Of a DNA stretch of 64,000 nucleotides, positions 8,377 to 16,779 are shown piece after piece. The notes below the pieces were generated by a model that was not told the DNA's origin, ran no database searches, and saw only the letters and a program-made list of their open reading frames with translations. The DNA comes from Sunxiuqinia sp965372405 (GTDB lineage: Bacteria > Bacteroidota > Bacteroidia > Bacteroidales > Prolixibacteraceae): contig CBDVCE010000002.1 in NCBI GenBank assembly GCA_965372405.1, forward strand, positions 73,954 to 137,953. The letters run 5' to 3'. The first letter of the stretch is position 1; every line of letters begins with the position of its first letter. Both the position numbers and the translations under genes were made by a program.

Positions 8377-9084
8377 ATGAAAAATTTATTTAAAAAAATG
8401 ATGTCGTTTGCTTTGTTACTTTCTTTAACAACAGGAATGGCATTTGCACAAACAGACGAGCAGCCAGCTGAAGATGGAAATAAACATCAGCACCGCTTGC
8501 AATTAACAGATGAGCAAAAAGCAATGCTTGAGGAAAACAAAGCTGCTAATGAAGAGCGCCGTGACGCTTTTAAGGCAACGCTTAGTGAAGAACAATTAGC
8601 AATTGTTGAGAATGCAGAGATGACACGTGAAGAGCGTCGTGAAGCATTAAAAGCAACACTTACCGAAGATCAATTGGCTTTAATGGAATCAAATCGTGAC
8701 GCTGCAAGTGAGCAACGCCTGGAGTTTCGTGAAACACTTTCACAACAACAAAAGAGGAAGATGTTAAGAAAACGTTTAGATCTTACAGATGATCAAAAGG
8801 CGATGATGGGTGAAAACCGTGAAGAAAGAAAAGAAAATCGAGAAGCATTTAGAGCTTCATTAAATGAAGACCAGCTTGCAATTCTTGATAATGCTGACAT
8901 GACTCGCGAAGAAAAGCATGAAGCATTGAAAGCAACTCTTACCGAAGAGCAATTAGCGATGTTAGAAGAAAATAGAGGTGATAATAAAGGGAATCGTCAT
9001 GAGTTTCGTGGAACATTGACTGATGAGCAAAAACAACTTCTAAGGAAACGTGCAAAAAACCGTGGGAAAAGAGGCGGAAACTAA
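8377..9084 (+). CDS. Secreted LTxxQ/Spy-like protein made of two ~92-residue repeats
   Basis: About 235 residues. The ATG at 8377 is preceded by AGAAAG and gives a clean signal peptide ending GMAFAQ; an in-frame ATG at 8338 would add 13 residues. The mature part is highly charged (Glu, Arg, Lys) and consists of two tandem units of about 92 residues, each opening LTD(E/D)QKAM, passing through (A/N)EDQ or SEEQLAI and EMTREER/DMTREEK, and closing near KR. The LT-x-x-Q motif recurs as in the Spy/CpxP family of small periplasmic chaperones and stress sensors. It lies downstream of the TonB receptor and shares the 29-base promoter-like motif with the sigma operon. A structural or metal-binding role is equally possible. 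Confidence 0.7.
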   Translation: MKNLFKKMMSFALLLSLTTGMAFAQTDEQPAEDGNKHQHRLQLTDEQKAMLEENKAANEERRDAFKATLSEEQLAIVENAEMTREERREALKATLTEDQLALMESNRDAASEQRLEFRETLSQQQKRKMLRKRLDLTDDQKAMMGENREERKENREAFRASLNEDQLAILDNADMTREEKHEALKATLTEEQLAMLEENRGDNKGNRHEFRGTLTDEQKQLLRKRAKNRGKRGGN

Positions 9085-9104
9085 TTTCCCACTGCTTTGT
9101 CAAT

Positions 9105-9140
9105 AAGTCTGTCGGTATTCACTGGCAGACTTTCTTTTTT
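9105..9140 (+). terminator. Rho-independent terminator after the LTxxQ-like gene
   Basis: Arms AAGTCTG (9105-9111) and CAGACTT (9126-9132) form a stem followed by a T-rich tail to 9140. It lies 20 bases past the stop of the LTxxQ-like gene. Confidence 0.65.
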
Positions 9141-9165
9141 AAATTTGATAAAAATTATTTCTGAT

Positions 9166-10065
9166 ATGAGAAGCTTCGTATTGTCTTTTGTTATTTCGAT
9201 TCTGGCGGTGTCTGTTTTTGCTCAAAAGGATATTGTGTTTGAAATTCAGGAAGATCGGATAGATTCGGTATTGACTGATTTCCTTTTTGAGGAAGATGAT
9301 GATTTGTTGGGTTTGCTGGAGGGAAAAAAAAACTTTCAATTCTTATACTGGCGGGCAAATTACGATACAAAAACATTTTATGCAGGTCGCGAGATTGGAA
9401 ACGATCAGTATAATCTTTCAAGTCAGTTATTTTACCTCCACTCTAAAGGATTCTATGCAGGTCTTTCAGGAGCATGGTATAGCCAGTTAGATCCTGGATA
9501 TCGTACAACCGTTCTATCTTTTGGTTATGGTAAAGGATTGAAAAAGCTTAAGTTTTTAAGATTTAGAAGTTCTTTTGATTTGTTCTTTTACAACAACAGT
9601 GATCCTGATTTTGAACCAACTTATACGAGTAGTCTGAACCTGGGTGCTTCTGTGAAAAGTAAAATTGTTAGTACTCGTTTTGATGCTGCTTTTTTATTAG
9701 GGAAAGAAATTGGCACACAATTTAACTGGGATATCTATACAAAGATCAACCTACTGAAGTTTGGTAAACGAAACAAGCTTCGCTTTGAACCGGAAGTATC
9801 ATTCTTTTTTGGTTCAGAAACCGTTGAGTACGATTTGTCTACCTATTTGTATGACCAGTTTCCTGATATTCCACCTACTTATTATTACGAAGATGTTTTT
9901 GGATTGCTAAACACTCAGATTGCTGTTCCACTAACTCTTTCAGTAAATAATTTTGATTTTGAAATTGCATGGAAAAAGAATCTACCACGATCAATGGATT
10001 TCCAGTATGATTATCCGGAATCTTCTGTAATTAGCTTTTCTGTTGGGTATATTTTCGATCTGTAG
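9166..10065 (+). CDS. Predicted outer-membrane beta-barrel protein, function unknown
   Basis: A 299-residue protein when started at ATG 9166, which gives a standard signal peptide ending SVFAQ; an upstream in-frame ATG at 9097 would bury that signal. The mature part shows repeated short amphipathic, aromatic-rich strands (for example FLYWRANYDTKTFYAG and SFDLFFYNNSDP) typical of a 10-14-stranded barrel. I do not recognise a named family. It begins only 26 bases after the terminator of the preceding gene, so it may be transcribed by read-through or from a promoter inside that short gap. Confidence 0.65.
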   Translation: MRSFVLSFVISILAVSVFAQKDIVFEIQEDRIDSVLTDFLFEEDDDLLGLLEGKKNFQFLYWRANYDTKTFYAGREIGNDQYNLSSQLFYLHSKGFYAGLSGAWYSQLDPGYRTTVLSFGYGKGLKKLKFLRFRSSFDLFFYNNSDPDFEPTYTSSLNLGASVKSKIVSTRFDAAFLLGKEIGTQFNWDIYTKINLLKFGKRNKLRFEPEVSFFFGSETVEYDLSTYLYDQFPDIPPTYYYEDVFGLLNTQIAVPLTLSVNNFDFEIAWKKNLPRSMDFQYDYPESSVISFSVGYIFDL

Positions 10066-10076
10066 GGGATATTGTA

Positions 10077-10328
10077 GATTCATAGTCATGTATCAAAACA
10101 AGTACTTGCTGCACCAAAATGTGTACTCAATGTATTGAAATAACTACTGGCCGTACCATAATATATACACGATGCTTAAGAATAACTGCTGACCGCATCA
10201 TAATGACTGCTGGCTGCACCATAATAATTGCTGACTGTATCATAATAACCGCTGACCGCACCATAATTGCTTCTGAATTAGAAAAAATATATGCTAATTG
10301 CACCAAAACAACTACTTCTTGAATCGAA
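10077..10328. repeat. Degenerate 21-base tandem repeat, about 12 units
   Basis: The spacer between 10065 and hisS is almost entirely a head-to-tail array with a 21-base period. Clear unit boundaries are 10140, 10161, 10182, 10203, 10224, 10245, 10266, 10287 and 10308; the four units 10182-10265 are most alike, with core GCTGACCGCACCATA. Outer units are decayed. Because 21 is a multiple of 3, both strands read as imperfect heptapeptides, but the minus strand is broken by stops and the plus reading has no coding look. Function unknown. Confidence 0.8.
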
Positions 10329-10373
10329 ACATGATCTCAATTTATCGAAAACTGAGATTAGTTTATCATTTAA

Positions 10374-10404
10374 CTTGAACACAAACTGAATTTGGTTATT
10401 TTTG
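10374..10404 (+). promoter_or_regulatory. Bacteroidota-type promoter of hisS
   Basis: CTTG at 10374-10377 and TATTTTTG at 10397-10404 match the Bacteroidota -33 (TTTG) and -7 (TAnnTTTG) elements with a 19-base spacer. Start of transcription would fall near 10411, leaving a short leader before the ATG at 10429. Confidence 0.6.
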
Positions 10405-10428
10405 CAGCTCATAAAAAGCAAAATTACC

Positions 10429-11790
10429 ATGGCCCAAAAACCATCAATCCCTAAAGGAACTCGTGATTTTTCTCCTACTGAAATGGCAAGGAGAAATTTT
10501 ATTTTTGATTCTGTGAAGCAAGTTTTTCAACGTTACGGTTTTCAACAAATTGAAACACCTGCTATGGAAAACTTATCTACCTTGATGGGTAAGTACGGTG
10601 AAGAAGGCGATAAATTGCTTTTTAAAATCCTGAATTCTGGCGACTATATTTCTAAAGTTGATGAAGCAGAACTTCAAAAGAGAAACAGTATTCGCTTAAC
10701 GAATAAGATATCTGAAAAAGGTCTTCGTTATGATCTAACTGTTCCATTCGCTCGTTACGTGGTTCAACATCGGAATGACATTTCTTTTCCATTTAAACGT
10801 TACCAAATACAGCCGGTCTGGAGGGCAGATCGTCCACAGAAAGGGCGTTATCGCGAGTTTTATCAATGCGATGTAGACATGATTGGTAGTAACTCATTGT
10901 TGAATGAGTTGGAGCTGGTGCAGATTATTAACGATGTTTTTTGTAAGCTGAATATCAGCACGACTGTAAAAATTAACAATCGCAAAATTTTGGCAGGTAT
11001 TGCTGAGACGATTGGTGAGGCCGATCGCATTATTGATATCACAGTTGCAATTGATAAGCTTGACAAAATTGGACTGGAAAAAGTTAATCAGGAATTAATT
11101 GATAAAGGAATTCCAGAAGAAGCTGTACAAAAACTTCAGCCTATCTTGCAGCTAAGTGGTACGAACTCAGAAAAGTTGGATCAAATAGAACAAGTTGTTG
11201 CAGCATCGGAAGTTGGCACAAAGGGTGTTGAGGAGATGCGTACGCTTTTTGGTTATATCTCGGGTTTTGAGTTGCAAACCATTGTTGAGCTTGATCTGAC
11301 TCTTGCCCGTGGTTTGAATTATTATACCGGGGCAATCTTTGAAGTGAAGGCAAACGATGTGCAGATTGGTAGCATTTGTGGTGGTGGTCGTTATGATGAC
11401 TTGACTGGTATTTTTGGAATGCCTGATATCTCTGGTGTTGGGATCTCATTTGGAGCTGATCGTATTTATGATGTAATGAACCAGTTGGAGATTTTCCCTG
11501 ATGAAGCTATCACTTCGACTAAAGTATTGTTTATCAATTTTGGGAAAACCGAAGAGAATTTCTGCCTGCCAATTTTGGCTAAACTTCGTGCAGCAAATGT
11601 AAATGCAGAGATTTATCCTGAGACTGCAAAGATGAAGAAGCAGATGACCTGGGCTGATCGCAAGCAGGTAGCTTATGTGGCGATGGTTGGTGAGCAGGAA
11701 ATGGAACAGGGAAAAATTAACCTGAAAGATATGAAGACCGGCAAGCAGGAATTGCTTACTCCCGAAGAACTGATAAAAATCCTTTCTTAG
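10429..11790 (+). CDS. hisS: Histidine--tRNA ligase
   Basis: A 453-residue class II aminoacyl-tRNA synthetase that charges tRNA-His in the cytoplasm. Visible signatures are the N-terminal PKGTRDFSP, motif 2 around FPFKRYQIQPVWRADRPQKGRYREFYQCD, the histidine-binding LARGLNYYTG segment, motif 3 GGGRYDDL with GVGISFGADR, and a C-terminal anticodon-binding domain. I choose ATG 10429 over an in-frame TTG at 10402 because the TTG lies inside the -7 promoter element. It is not part of the histidine biosynthesis operon 20 kb downstream but is followed by an ammonia-lyase gene that may also act on histidine. Confidence 0.95.
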   Translation: MAQKPSIPKGTRDFSPTEMARRNFIFDSVKQVFQRYGFQQIETPAMENLSTLMGKYGEEGDKLLFKILNSGDYISKVDEAELQKRNSIRLTNKISEKGLRYDLTVPFARYVVQHRNDISFPFKRYQIQPVWRADRPQKGRYREFYQCDVDMIGSNSLLNELELVQIINDVFCKLNISTTVKINNRKILAGIAETIGEADRIIDITVAIDKLDKIGLEKVNQELIDKGIPEEAVQKLQPILQLSGTNSEKLDQIEQVVAASEVGTKGVEEMRTLFGYISGFELQTIVELDLTLARGLNYYTGAIFEVKANDVQIGSICGGGRYDDLTGIFGMPDISGVGISFGADRIYDVMNQLEIFPDEAITSTKVLFINFGKTEENFCLPILAKLRAANVNAEIYPETAKMKKQMTWADRKQVAYVAMVGEQEMEQGKINLKDMKTGKQELLTPEELIKILS

Positions 11791-11983
11791 CTGAACTGAA
11801 TTCTCGTTATTGTCGGTATGTGGCAGACAGAATTTTATCCAAATCAAAAGGACGACCGTCCTGTTAAGATTATAGGAAGCGATACCCGCGTTCCCTGAAA
11901 CTCTATTTTCTTTTTTTGTCAATGCAGGAGACTGTCGTCTCTAATGCTTTCAGTAGTATTTATTTTATTAAAATCTCAAGAAA

Positions 11984-13480
11984 ATGGAACGTAAAATTCA
12001 TTATATCAGTCCGGAATCCCTTAGTTTCGAAATTATTGAAAACATTCTGGAAGAAAAGAAAATGCTGGTTCTTTCTGATGAATCAGTAAAACTCATTGAA
12101 AAGTCAAAAGCATATCTGGATCGCAAACTGGAAGAAAGTGAAGGTCCACTTTATGGGATTAATACTGGTTTTGGAGCTTTGTGTGATCGGGAGGTTTCCA
12201 ATTCTGATTTAAGTAAACTTCAGGAAAATCTGGTTAAGTCACATGCCTGTAACCTTGGGAATGAGATTCCTCAGGATGTTGTTCGGCTAATGCTCCTTTT
12301 AAAGGCTCATGCTCTGGCAAAAGGAAACTCTGCAGTGCAATTAATAACGGTTCAGCGAATTCTCGATTTGTTTAATGAAGATATTCTGCCAGAAGTTTTT
12401 GAGCAAGGTTCATTAGGAGCGAGTGGTGACCTTGCACCTTTGGCAATGCTTTTTCTTCCATTGCTTGGAGTCGGAACTGTGAATTATAATGGAAAAAAAG
12501 TAAAGGCAAAAGATGTGCTTGCTGAAAAGAACTGGAATCCAATTAAATTAGCAGCTAAAGAAGGCTTGGCTTTGTTGAATGGTACTCAGTTTATGAGTGC
12601 CCACGGTGTGTATACGCTACTGAAAACCTTTAAGATTGTAAAGTATGCTGATGTAATTGGCGCTTTATCTCTTGATAGTTTTGATGGACTTTTAGGTCCT
12701 TTTTCTGCACAAATTCAGGAAATTCGTCCTCATGCCGGACAAATTGAAACTGCCCGAAATTTCAGACATATTCTAGAAGGTAGTGAATTGATTTCAAGAG
12801 ATAAAAAGCATGTTCAGGATCCTTATTCTTTCCGATGTATGCCACAGGTTCATGGTGCGATAAAGGATGCTGTAAATTATGTCTCTGGAGTAATTGAAAC
12901 TGAAATCAATTCAGTAACTGATAATCCAACCGTTTTTCCGGATGATGATTTAATTATATCTGGAGGTAATTTTCATGGTGAGCCGCTTGCGCTTTCATTG
13001 GATTTCTTGGCAATGGCCGTATCTGAGTTGGCTAGTATTTCTGAAAGACGAACTTATCGGTTAATTTCAGGAGAACGAGGATTGCCTGAATTTCTGGTGG
13101 CAAATCAAGGATTGAACTCTGGATTTATGATTCCACAGTATGCAGCTGCTTCTATTGTTAGTCAGAATAAGCAGCTTTGTACTCCTGCTTCAGTGGATTC
13201 AATTCCGTCATCAAATGAACAGGAAGACCATGTGAGTATGGGAGGTAATGCTGCAACAAAAACATTAAAAGTTGCCGAAAATACCTTGAAAGTTTTAGCC
13301 ATTGAGTTATACAATGCAGCTCAGGCACTTGACTTTAGGCGACCACTGAAAAGCTCTCCATATATTGAAGATTTTGTAACTGAGTACCGAAAGCATGTTC
13401 GTTTTGTTGAAGAGGATACTTTAATGTATGAAGGGATTAATCATACCATTAAGTTTCTGGATGAAGGAAAGTTTGTATAG
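11984..13480 (+). CDS. hutH: Aromatic amino acid ammonia-lyase, probably histidine ammonia-lyase
   Basis: A 498-residue member of the HAL/PAL family, which removes ammonia from histidine (to urocanate) or from Phe/Tyr using an MIO group made autocatalytically from Ala-Ser-Gly. Seen: ASG at residues 146-148 in GSLGASGDLAPLA, the conserved YGINTGFG loop (about 58-65) with its catalytic Tyr, SHACNLG, and QEDHVSMG near residue 415. No hutU, hutI or formiminoglutamate gene is adjacent. The residue after LAPLA is Met where many HutH proteins have His, so specificity for histidine is likely but not proven. The 193-base upstream spacer carries two small perfect hairpins (AGGACG/CGTCCT and GAGAC/GTCTC) of unknown role. 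Confidence 0.82.
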   Translation: MERKIHYISPESLSFEIIENILEEKKMLVLSDESVKLIEKSKAYLDRKLEESEGPLYGINTGFGALCDREVSNSDLSKLQENLVKSHACNLGNEIPQDVVRLMLLLKAHALAKGNSAVQLITVQRILDLFNEDILPEVFEQGSLGASGDLAPLAMLFLPLLGVGTVNYNGKKVKAKDVLAEKNWNPIKLAAKEGLALLNGTQFMSAHGVYTLLKTFKIVKYADVIGALSLDSFDGLLGPFSAQIQEIRPHAGQIETARNFRHILEGSELISRDKKHVQDPYSFRCMPQVHGAIKDAVNYVSGVIETEINSVTDNPTVFPDDDLIISGGNFHGEPLALSLDFLAMAVSELASISERRTYRLISGERGLPEFLVANQGLNSGFMIPQYAAASIVSQNKQLCTPASVDSIPSSNEQEDHVSMGGNAATKTLKVAENTLKVLAIELYNAAQALDFRRPLKSSPYIEDFVTEYRKHVRFVEEDTLMYEGINHTIKFLDEGKFV

Positions 13481-13498
13481 AAAGTTAAAAGTGCGACG

Positions 13499-13573
13499 TC
13501 ATTGCGATCCGGCAACTGCCGGAGAAGCAATCTTTGTCATTTGAATGAGATGGCTTCGCTTCACTCGCCATGA
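13499..13573. repeat. Dispersed imperfect inverted repeat (REP/MITE-like)
   Basis: The left arm (TCATTGCGA ... GAAGCAATCT) is complementary to the right arm (AGATGGCTTCGC ... CGCCATGA). Such CGTCATTGCGA / TCGCAATGACG palindromes are frequent intergenic repeats in Bacteroidota. It sits between convergent genes. Confidence 0.6.
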
Positions 13574-13586
13574 TGGAATAAAAAAA

Positions 13587-13610
13587 AGAGTCACAAAATT
13601 TTGTGACTCT
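13587..13610 (-). terminator. Terminator for the minus-strand sensor operon
   Basis: A perfect 24-base palindrome (arms AGAGTCACAAAA / TTTTGTGACTCT) with a run of A on its left, i.e. a T-run on the minus strand, just beyond the stop of the gene at 13621. Confidence 0.75.
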
Positions 13611-13620
13611 AATCTATATT

Positions 13621-14079
13621 CTAATCGTTTTGTTTTCTTTTTCGATATTCCCGAAACATGAAGGAGCGGAATTGATGTTCTATATAGTCAATTGCTAATG
13701 CTTTTTTGGGTGGAAGAATCTCAAAGAATTTCTGATGATATTTTTTGAAAAGCTCATGCTCATCGTCGTGTAATTTCGTTATTGTTTGATAAGATACCTC
13801 AAGTTCTTTGTCCGTATAATTGTTGAGATTGTCCCATACATCTTTTTCTACTTCGCGTTTCTTTTTGTGAAACTCCATTCGTTGTTTGTCATATTCATTA
13901 TAATGCGGCCAGAAAACCTGTGCTTCCTCAGGAGTAAGTTCAAGTTTATCAGTCATAAATGTCACTTTTTGGGCTCGAAATTCCTCCCAACCTTCCCCTC
14001 TGCCTTTTCCTTGTCCGCGTTGGGCAAAAACACTAAATGTAAATAATATGAAACTTGTAAAGACAATAAGCTTCTTCAT
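13621..14079 (-). CDS. Periplasmic Spy-like sensor protein of an ECF sigma operon
   Basis: A 152-residue secreted protein: signal peptide ending SVFAQ, then a helical, charged domain with LTPEEAQVFWPHYNEYDKQR, resembling the LTxxQ/Spy fold. Proteins of this kind lie downstream of an ECF sigma and a small membrane protein in many Bacteroidota and are commonly annotated as the sensor of the ECF sigma factor. Only two bases separate it from the upstream membrane protein. The likely job is sensing envelope state, but no ligand is known. Confidence 0.65.
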   Translation of the reverse strand: MKKLIVFTSFILFTFSVFAQRGQGKGRGEGWEEFRAQKVTFMTDKLELTPEEAQVFWPHYNEYDKQRMEFHKKKREVEKDVWDNLNNYTDKELEVSYQTITKLHDDEHELFKKYHQKFFEILPPKKALAIDYIEHQFRSFMFREYRKRKQND

Positions 14080-14081
14080 AG

Positions 14082-14528
14082 TTAGTTTTTTATCAGTTCA
14101 TTGTAAAATTCAGCATCTGTCATTTCAACAGATAAATAAGCATAAATCTCATCTGAAGGTTCTACTTCTTCATCAGATTGTGAGATATATTCAATTAGTG
14201 AGAGATCATTTGAAAACGAATTCACAAAATCATAGTCAAGATCAAATTCATTAATCTCAACCACTTGTGTTGAGTTTAGATATTTCGGGAGAAATTTGTT
14301 CAAAGGATAATAAACCAATAGAAAAATCAGTGCAAAACTTGCAGCAAGTGAAAGTACCGGTTTCAAAATTCGAATAATCTGAGTTCTTTTTGAAACGATG
14401 GTGTCTTCAGCTTCAATACGCGCATCAATTCGATCTTGAAGATTTTCAAAATAGCCATCTGGTGTTTTAAAAGGATTTCCTTTTGGTTGACCTGAAAGTG
14501 GTGATTCTATGTTTTTTTCTTCTTTCAT
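14082..14528 (-). CDS. Single-pass membrane protein, candidate anti-sigma factor
   Basis: A 148-residue protein with a cytoplasmic N-terminal half containing NPFKTPDGYFENLQDRI, one hydrophobic helix (about 63-82, PVLSLAASFALIFLLVYY) and an acidic periplasmic tail. The PDGYFENL motif is recurrent in proteins encoded next to Bacteroidota ECF sigma factors. Position between the sigma gene (65 bases upstream) and the periplasmic sensor (2 bases downstream) makes it the likely anti-sigma. No recognised zinc anti-sigma motif is present, so this is inference from topology and context. Confidence 0.55.
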   Translation of the reverse strand: MKEEKNIESPLSGQPKGNPFKTPDGYFENLQDRIDARIEAEDTIVSKRTQIIRILKPVLSLAASFALIFLLVYYPLNKFLPKYLNSTQVVEINEFDLDYDFVNSFSNDLSLIEYISQSDEEVEPSDEIYAYLSVEMTDAEFYNELIKN

Positions 14529-14593
14529 CTAATAGCTTTGCTCTTTGACGTGTTAAAAGTATAAAAGTTTAAACAATCAATAAAATATACTGG

Positions 14594-15139
14594 CTAAGTG
14601 CCAGATGTTAAGTGTTTTTCTATTTTTTTCACAGCATGGTGATAGGATGCTTTTAAGGCTCCTTCAGAAGTATCCAGTATTTTTTCCATGTCTTGATACT
14701 TTATCTCATCAAAATACCTCATATTAAAAACCAGTCGTTGTTTGTCCGGCAAAATGGCAATTGCTTTTTGAAGTTTCAATTGTGCTTCATCACCATCAAA
14801 AAATGGATCAGTTGCCAAATTCTCCAATAGATATTCATTTACTTCTGACATCCCACTCATGGCTTTTCTTTTTTTCTGTTCAAGAAAAGTAAGCGATTCA
14901 TTTGTTGCAATTCGGTAAAGCCATGTAAAAACACCTGATTCTGCCCTGAAATTCTCAATGCCCTTCCATGCTTTTAAGAAAGTATTTTGTAGAATATCGT
15001 CAGCATCATCATGGTTTAAAACTATTTTACGTATGTGCCAAAACAGCCTTTCCCGATAATTGGCAACCAGCTCGCTGAAGGCACTATTTCTAGTGCGTTC
15101 GTCTTGAAGTTCCGAAATCAAAAGCTGGTTCTTATTCAT
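14594..15139 (-). CDS. ECF sigma-70 factor
   Basis: A 181-residue ECF sigma. Region 2 contains the hallmark DADDILQNTFLKAWKGIENFR and TWLYRIATNESLTFL; region 4 lies near residues 120-172 with LPDKQRLVFNMRYFDEIKYQDMEKIL. It is the first gene of a three-gene operon with the membrane and sensor proteins downstream. Upstream, the shared region with ychF holds an inverted repeat at its expected transcription start. Confidence 0.9.
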   Translation of the reverse strand: MNKNQLLISELQDERTRNSAFSELVANYRERLFWHIRKIVLNHDDADDILQNTFLKAWKGIENFRAESGVFTWLYRIATNESLTFLEQKKRKAMSGMSEVNEYLLENLATDPFFDGDEAQLKLQKAIAILPDKQRLVFNMRYFDEIKYQDMEKILDTSEGALKASYHHAVKKIEKHLTSGT

Positions 15140-15188
15140 GAATTATTTTCGTTTCACTCTCAGATCGGGAATAAGTGAAAAGGTTTAA

Positions 15189-15210
15189 TTGGTTAACACT
15201 ATTTAACCAA
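15189..15210. promoter_or_regulatory. Inverted repeat, possible operator, between the sigma operon and ychF
   Basis: TTGGTTAA (15189-15196) and TTAACCAA (15203-15210) are exact inverted repeats with a six-base spacer. On the minus strand a TAATTTTG element (15222-15215) lies just upstream, so the palindrome would cover the start of the sigma-operon transcript. It could bind a regulator or form a 5' hairpin. Confidence 0.4.
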
Positions 15211-15266
15211 ATTGCAAAATTAAATGGCTGATCTATATTGCGTGTTCAAAAATAGCTAAAAAGGAT

Positions 15267-15274
15267 TAACTTTG
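15267..15274 (+). promoter_or_regulatory. -7 element of the ychF promoter
   Basis: TAACTTTG matches the Bacteroidota -7 consensus TAnnTTTG exactly, 25 bases before the ychF ATG. A matching -33 box is not clear. Confidence 0.45.
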
Positions 15275-15299
15275 CCCCTCAATTTTTAAGAAGATATAA

Positions 15300-16400
15300 A
15301 TGGCTTTAAAGTGTGGGATAGTTGGTTTGCCCAACGTAGGTAAATCAACCTTATTTAATTGTTTGTCAAATGCTAAGGCACAGTCTGCAAATTTTCCTTT
15401 TTGTACCATTGAACCCAATATTGGAGTAATTACTGTACCGGATGACCGACTAATTCAGTTAGAAAAATTAGTTAACCCGGAGCGTGTGATGCCAACAACG
15501 GTTGAGATTGTAGATATTGCCGGCTTGGTGCGAGGAGCAAGTAAGGGAGAAGGATTAGGAAATAAGTTTTTGGGAAATATTCGTGAAACTGATGCAATTA
15601 TTCATGTTTTACGTTGTTTCGAAAATGAAAATATTACCCACGTTGATGAAACAATTGATCCGGTTCGCGATAAAGAAACAATTGATATTGAACTTCAATT
15701 GAAGGATTTGGAGACGGTTGAAGCACGAATTAGTAAGGTGGAGAAACAGGCAAGAACTGGGGGTGATCCTGAAGCAAAAAGAATGTATAAAGTATTGAGT
15801 TTATATAAAGATACTTTGTTACAAGGAAAGTCTGCCCGAACTGTTGAATTGGATGACGCAGACCAAAAGTTAGCCAAGGATCTACAACTTCTTACCAACA
15901 AGCCAATACTTTACATTTGTAATGTTGATGAGCCAGCAGCGGTAAAAGGCAATTCATTTGTTGAAGCCTTAAAAGAATCGATAAAAGATGAAAGTGCAGA
16001 GATGCTGATGATTGCTGCTGCAACAGAAGCAGATATTGCAGAGTTGGATGATTTTGAGGAACGTCAATTATTTTTAGAAGATCTTGGATTAAAAGAGTCG
16101 GGTGTGACAAAGCTGATTAGAACGGCATATACCTTATTGGAACTGGAAACTTATTTCACAGCTGGGGTTAAAGAAGTACGTGCATGGACATATCCTAAAG
16201 GTTTTAAAGCGCCACAGGCTGCTGGTGTTATCCATACCGATTTTGAAAAAGGCTTTATCCGTGCTGAAGTAATTAAGTATACTGACTTTGTTTCTTTAGG
16301 ATCAGAGCAGGCGTGTAAAGAAGCCGGTAAAATGGCCGTTGAGGGGAAAGAGTATGTAGTGCAAGATGGAGATGTGATGCACTTTCGATTTAATGTTTAA
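15300..16400 (+). CDS. ychF: Ribosome-binding ATPase YchF (Obg-like)
   Basis: A 366-residue, full-length member of the OLA1/YchF group of Obg-like proteins. Seen: G1 loop GLPNVGKST at the N-terminus, G3 DIAGLVRGASKGEG, a coiled helical insert (about 130-200), and a C-terminal TGS domain (about 280-365, with TYFTAGVKEVRAWT). YchF hydrolyses ATP in preference to GTP because its G4 motif departs from NKxD; here the region reads YICNVDEPA, as in the family. It associates with ribosomes and is linked to oxidative stress responses. A terminator follows directly. Confidence 0.95.
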   Translation: MALKCGIVGLPNVGKSTLFNCLSNAKAQSANFPFCTIEPNIGVITVPDDRLIQLEKLVNPERVMPTTVEIVDIAGLVRGASKGEGLGNKFLGNIRETDAIIHVLRCFENENITHVDETIDPVRDKETIDIELQLKDLETVEARISKVEKQARTGGDPEAKRMYKVLSLYKDTLLQGKSARTVELDDADQKLAKDLQLLTNKPILYICNVDEPAAVKGNSFVEALKESIKDESAEMLMIAAATEADIAELDDFEERQLFLEDLGLKESGVTKLIRTAYTLLELETYFTAGVKEVRAWTYPKGFKAPQAAGVIHTDFEKGFIRAEVIKYTDFVSLGSEQACKEAGKMAVEGKEYVVQDGDVMHFRFNV

Positions 16401-16430
16401 AGTAAATTCTAAACAAATAGATAATAAAGG

Positions 16431-16453
16431 CAGCCAATTGGTTGTTTTTTTTT
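16431..16453 (+). terminator. Rho-independent terminator after ychF
   Basis: CAGCCAA pairs with TTGGTTG (16431-16444, one G-U), followed by nine T residues. Confidence 0.75.
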
Positions 16454-16779
16454 GTCTTAATTTTCATCTTGAAAAGATATTGGCAATGGGGGACGTGGCG
16501 ATGTGAGGTGTGTTTTTTGAATATTTGACTTGATTTTGCATGGGTGATTCTGGCTTTTCAGCTTTTAAAACGAGTTGCTTGTTCTTTTTATGGGGGTAAT
16601 AACTATAAGAGGTGATTTCAAAATGAAAACAAATTGAAAGAAATATTAGTCATGTGTCAATCAAAAGTGAAATAAAATAGAAAAAAGACAGATATAATTT
16701 CTATAATAAAACAAAATGATTATTTTTGACCTCGATTAAGGCTAAAGAATAATAGATAACTAGAATAAAAGATTTCATT
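16454..16779. other. Intergenic stretch upstream of asnB, no gene seen
   Basis: About 325 AT-rich bases with no credible reading frame, repeat array or RNA gene. A seven-codon frame near 16725 contains two Asp codons but no hairpin pair supports a leader peptide. It presumably holds the asnB promoter, which I cannot place with confidence. Confidence 0.5.

Noticed and set aside
10119..10322. Open frame of 67 codons across the 21-base repeat
   Set aside because: Openness follows from a period divisible by three; composition is not protein-like, the array has no start context, and the opposite strand is equally repetitive.
11141..11922. Minus-strand frames under hisS
   Set aside because: They are shadows of hisS codon usage with no family similarity or upstream signals.
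16725..16748. Asp-containing leader peptide for asnB
   Set aside because: Only two Asp codons in a seven-codon frame and no alternative hairpins or terminator between it and asnB.
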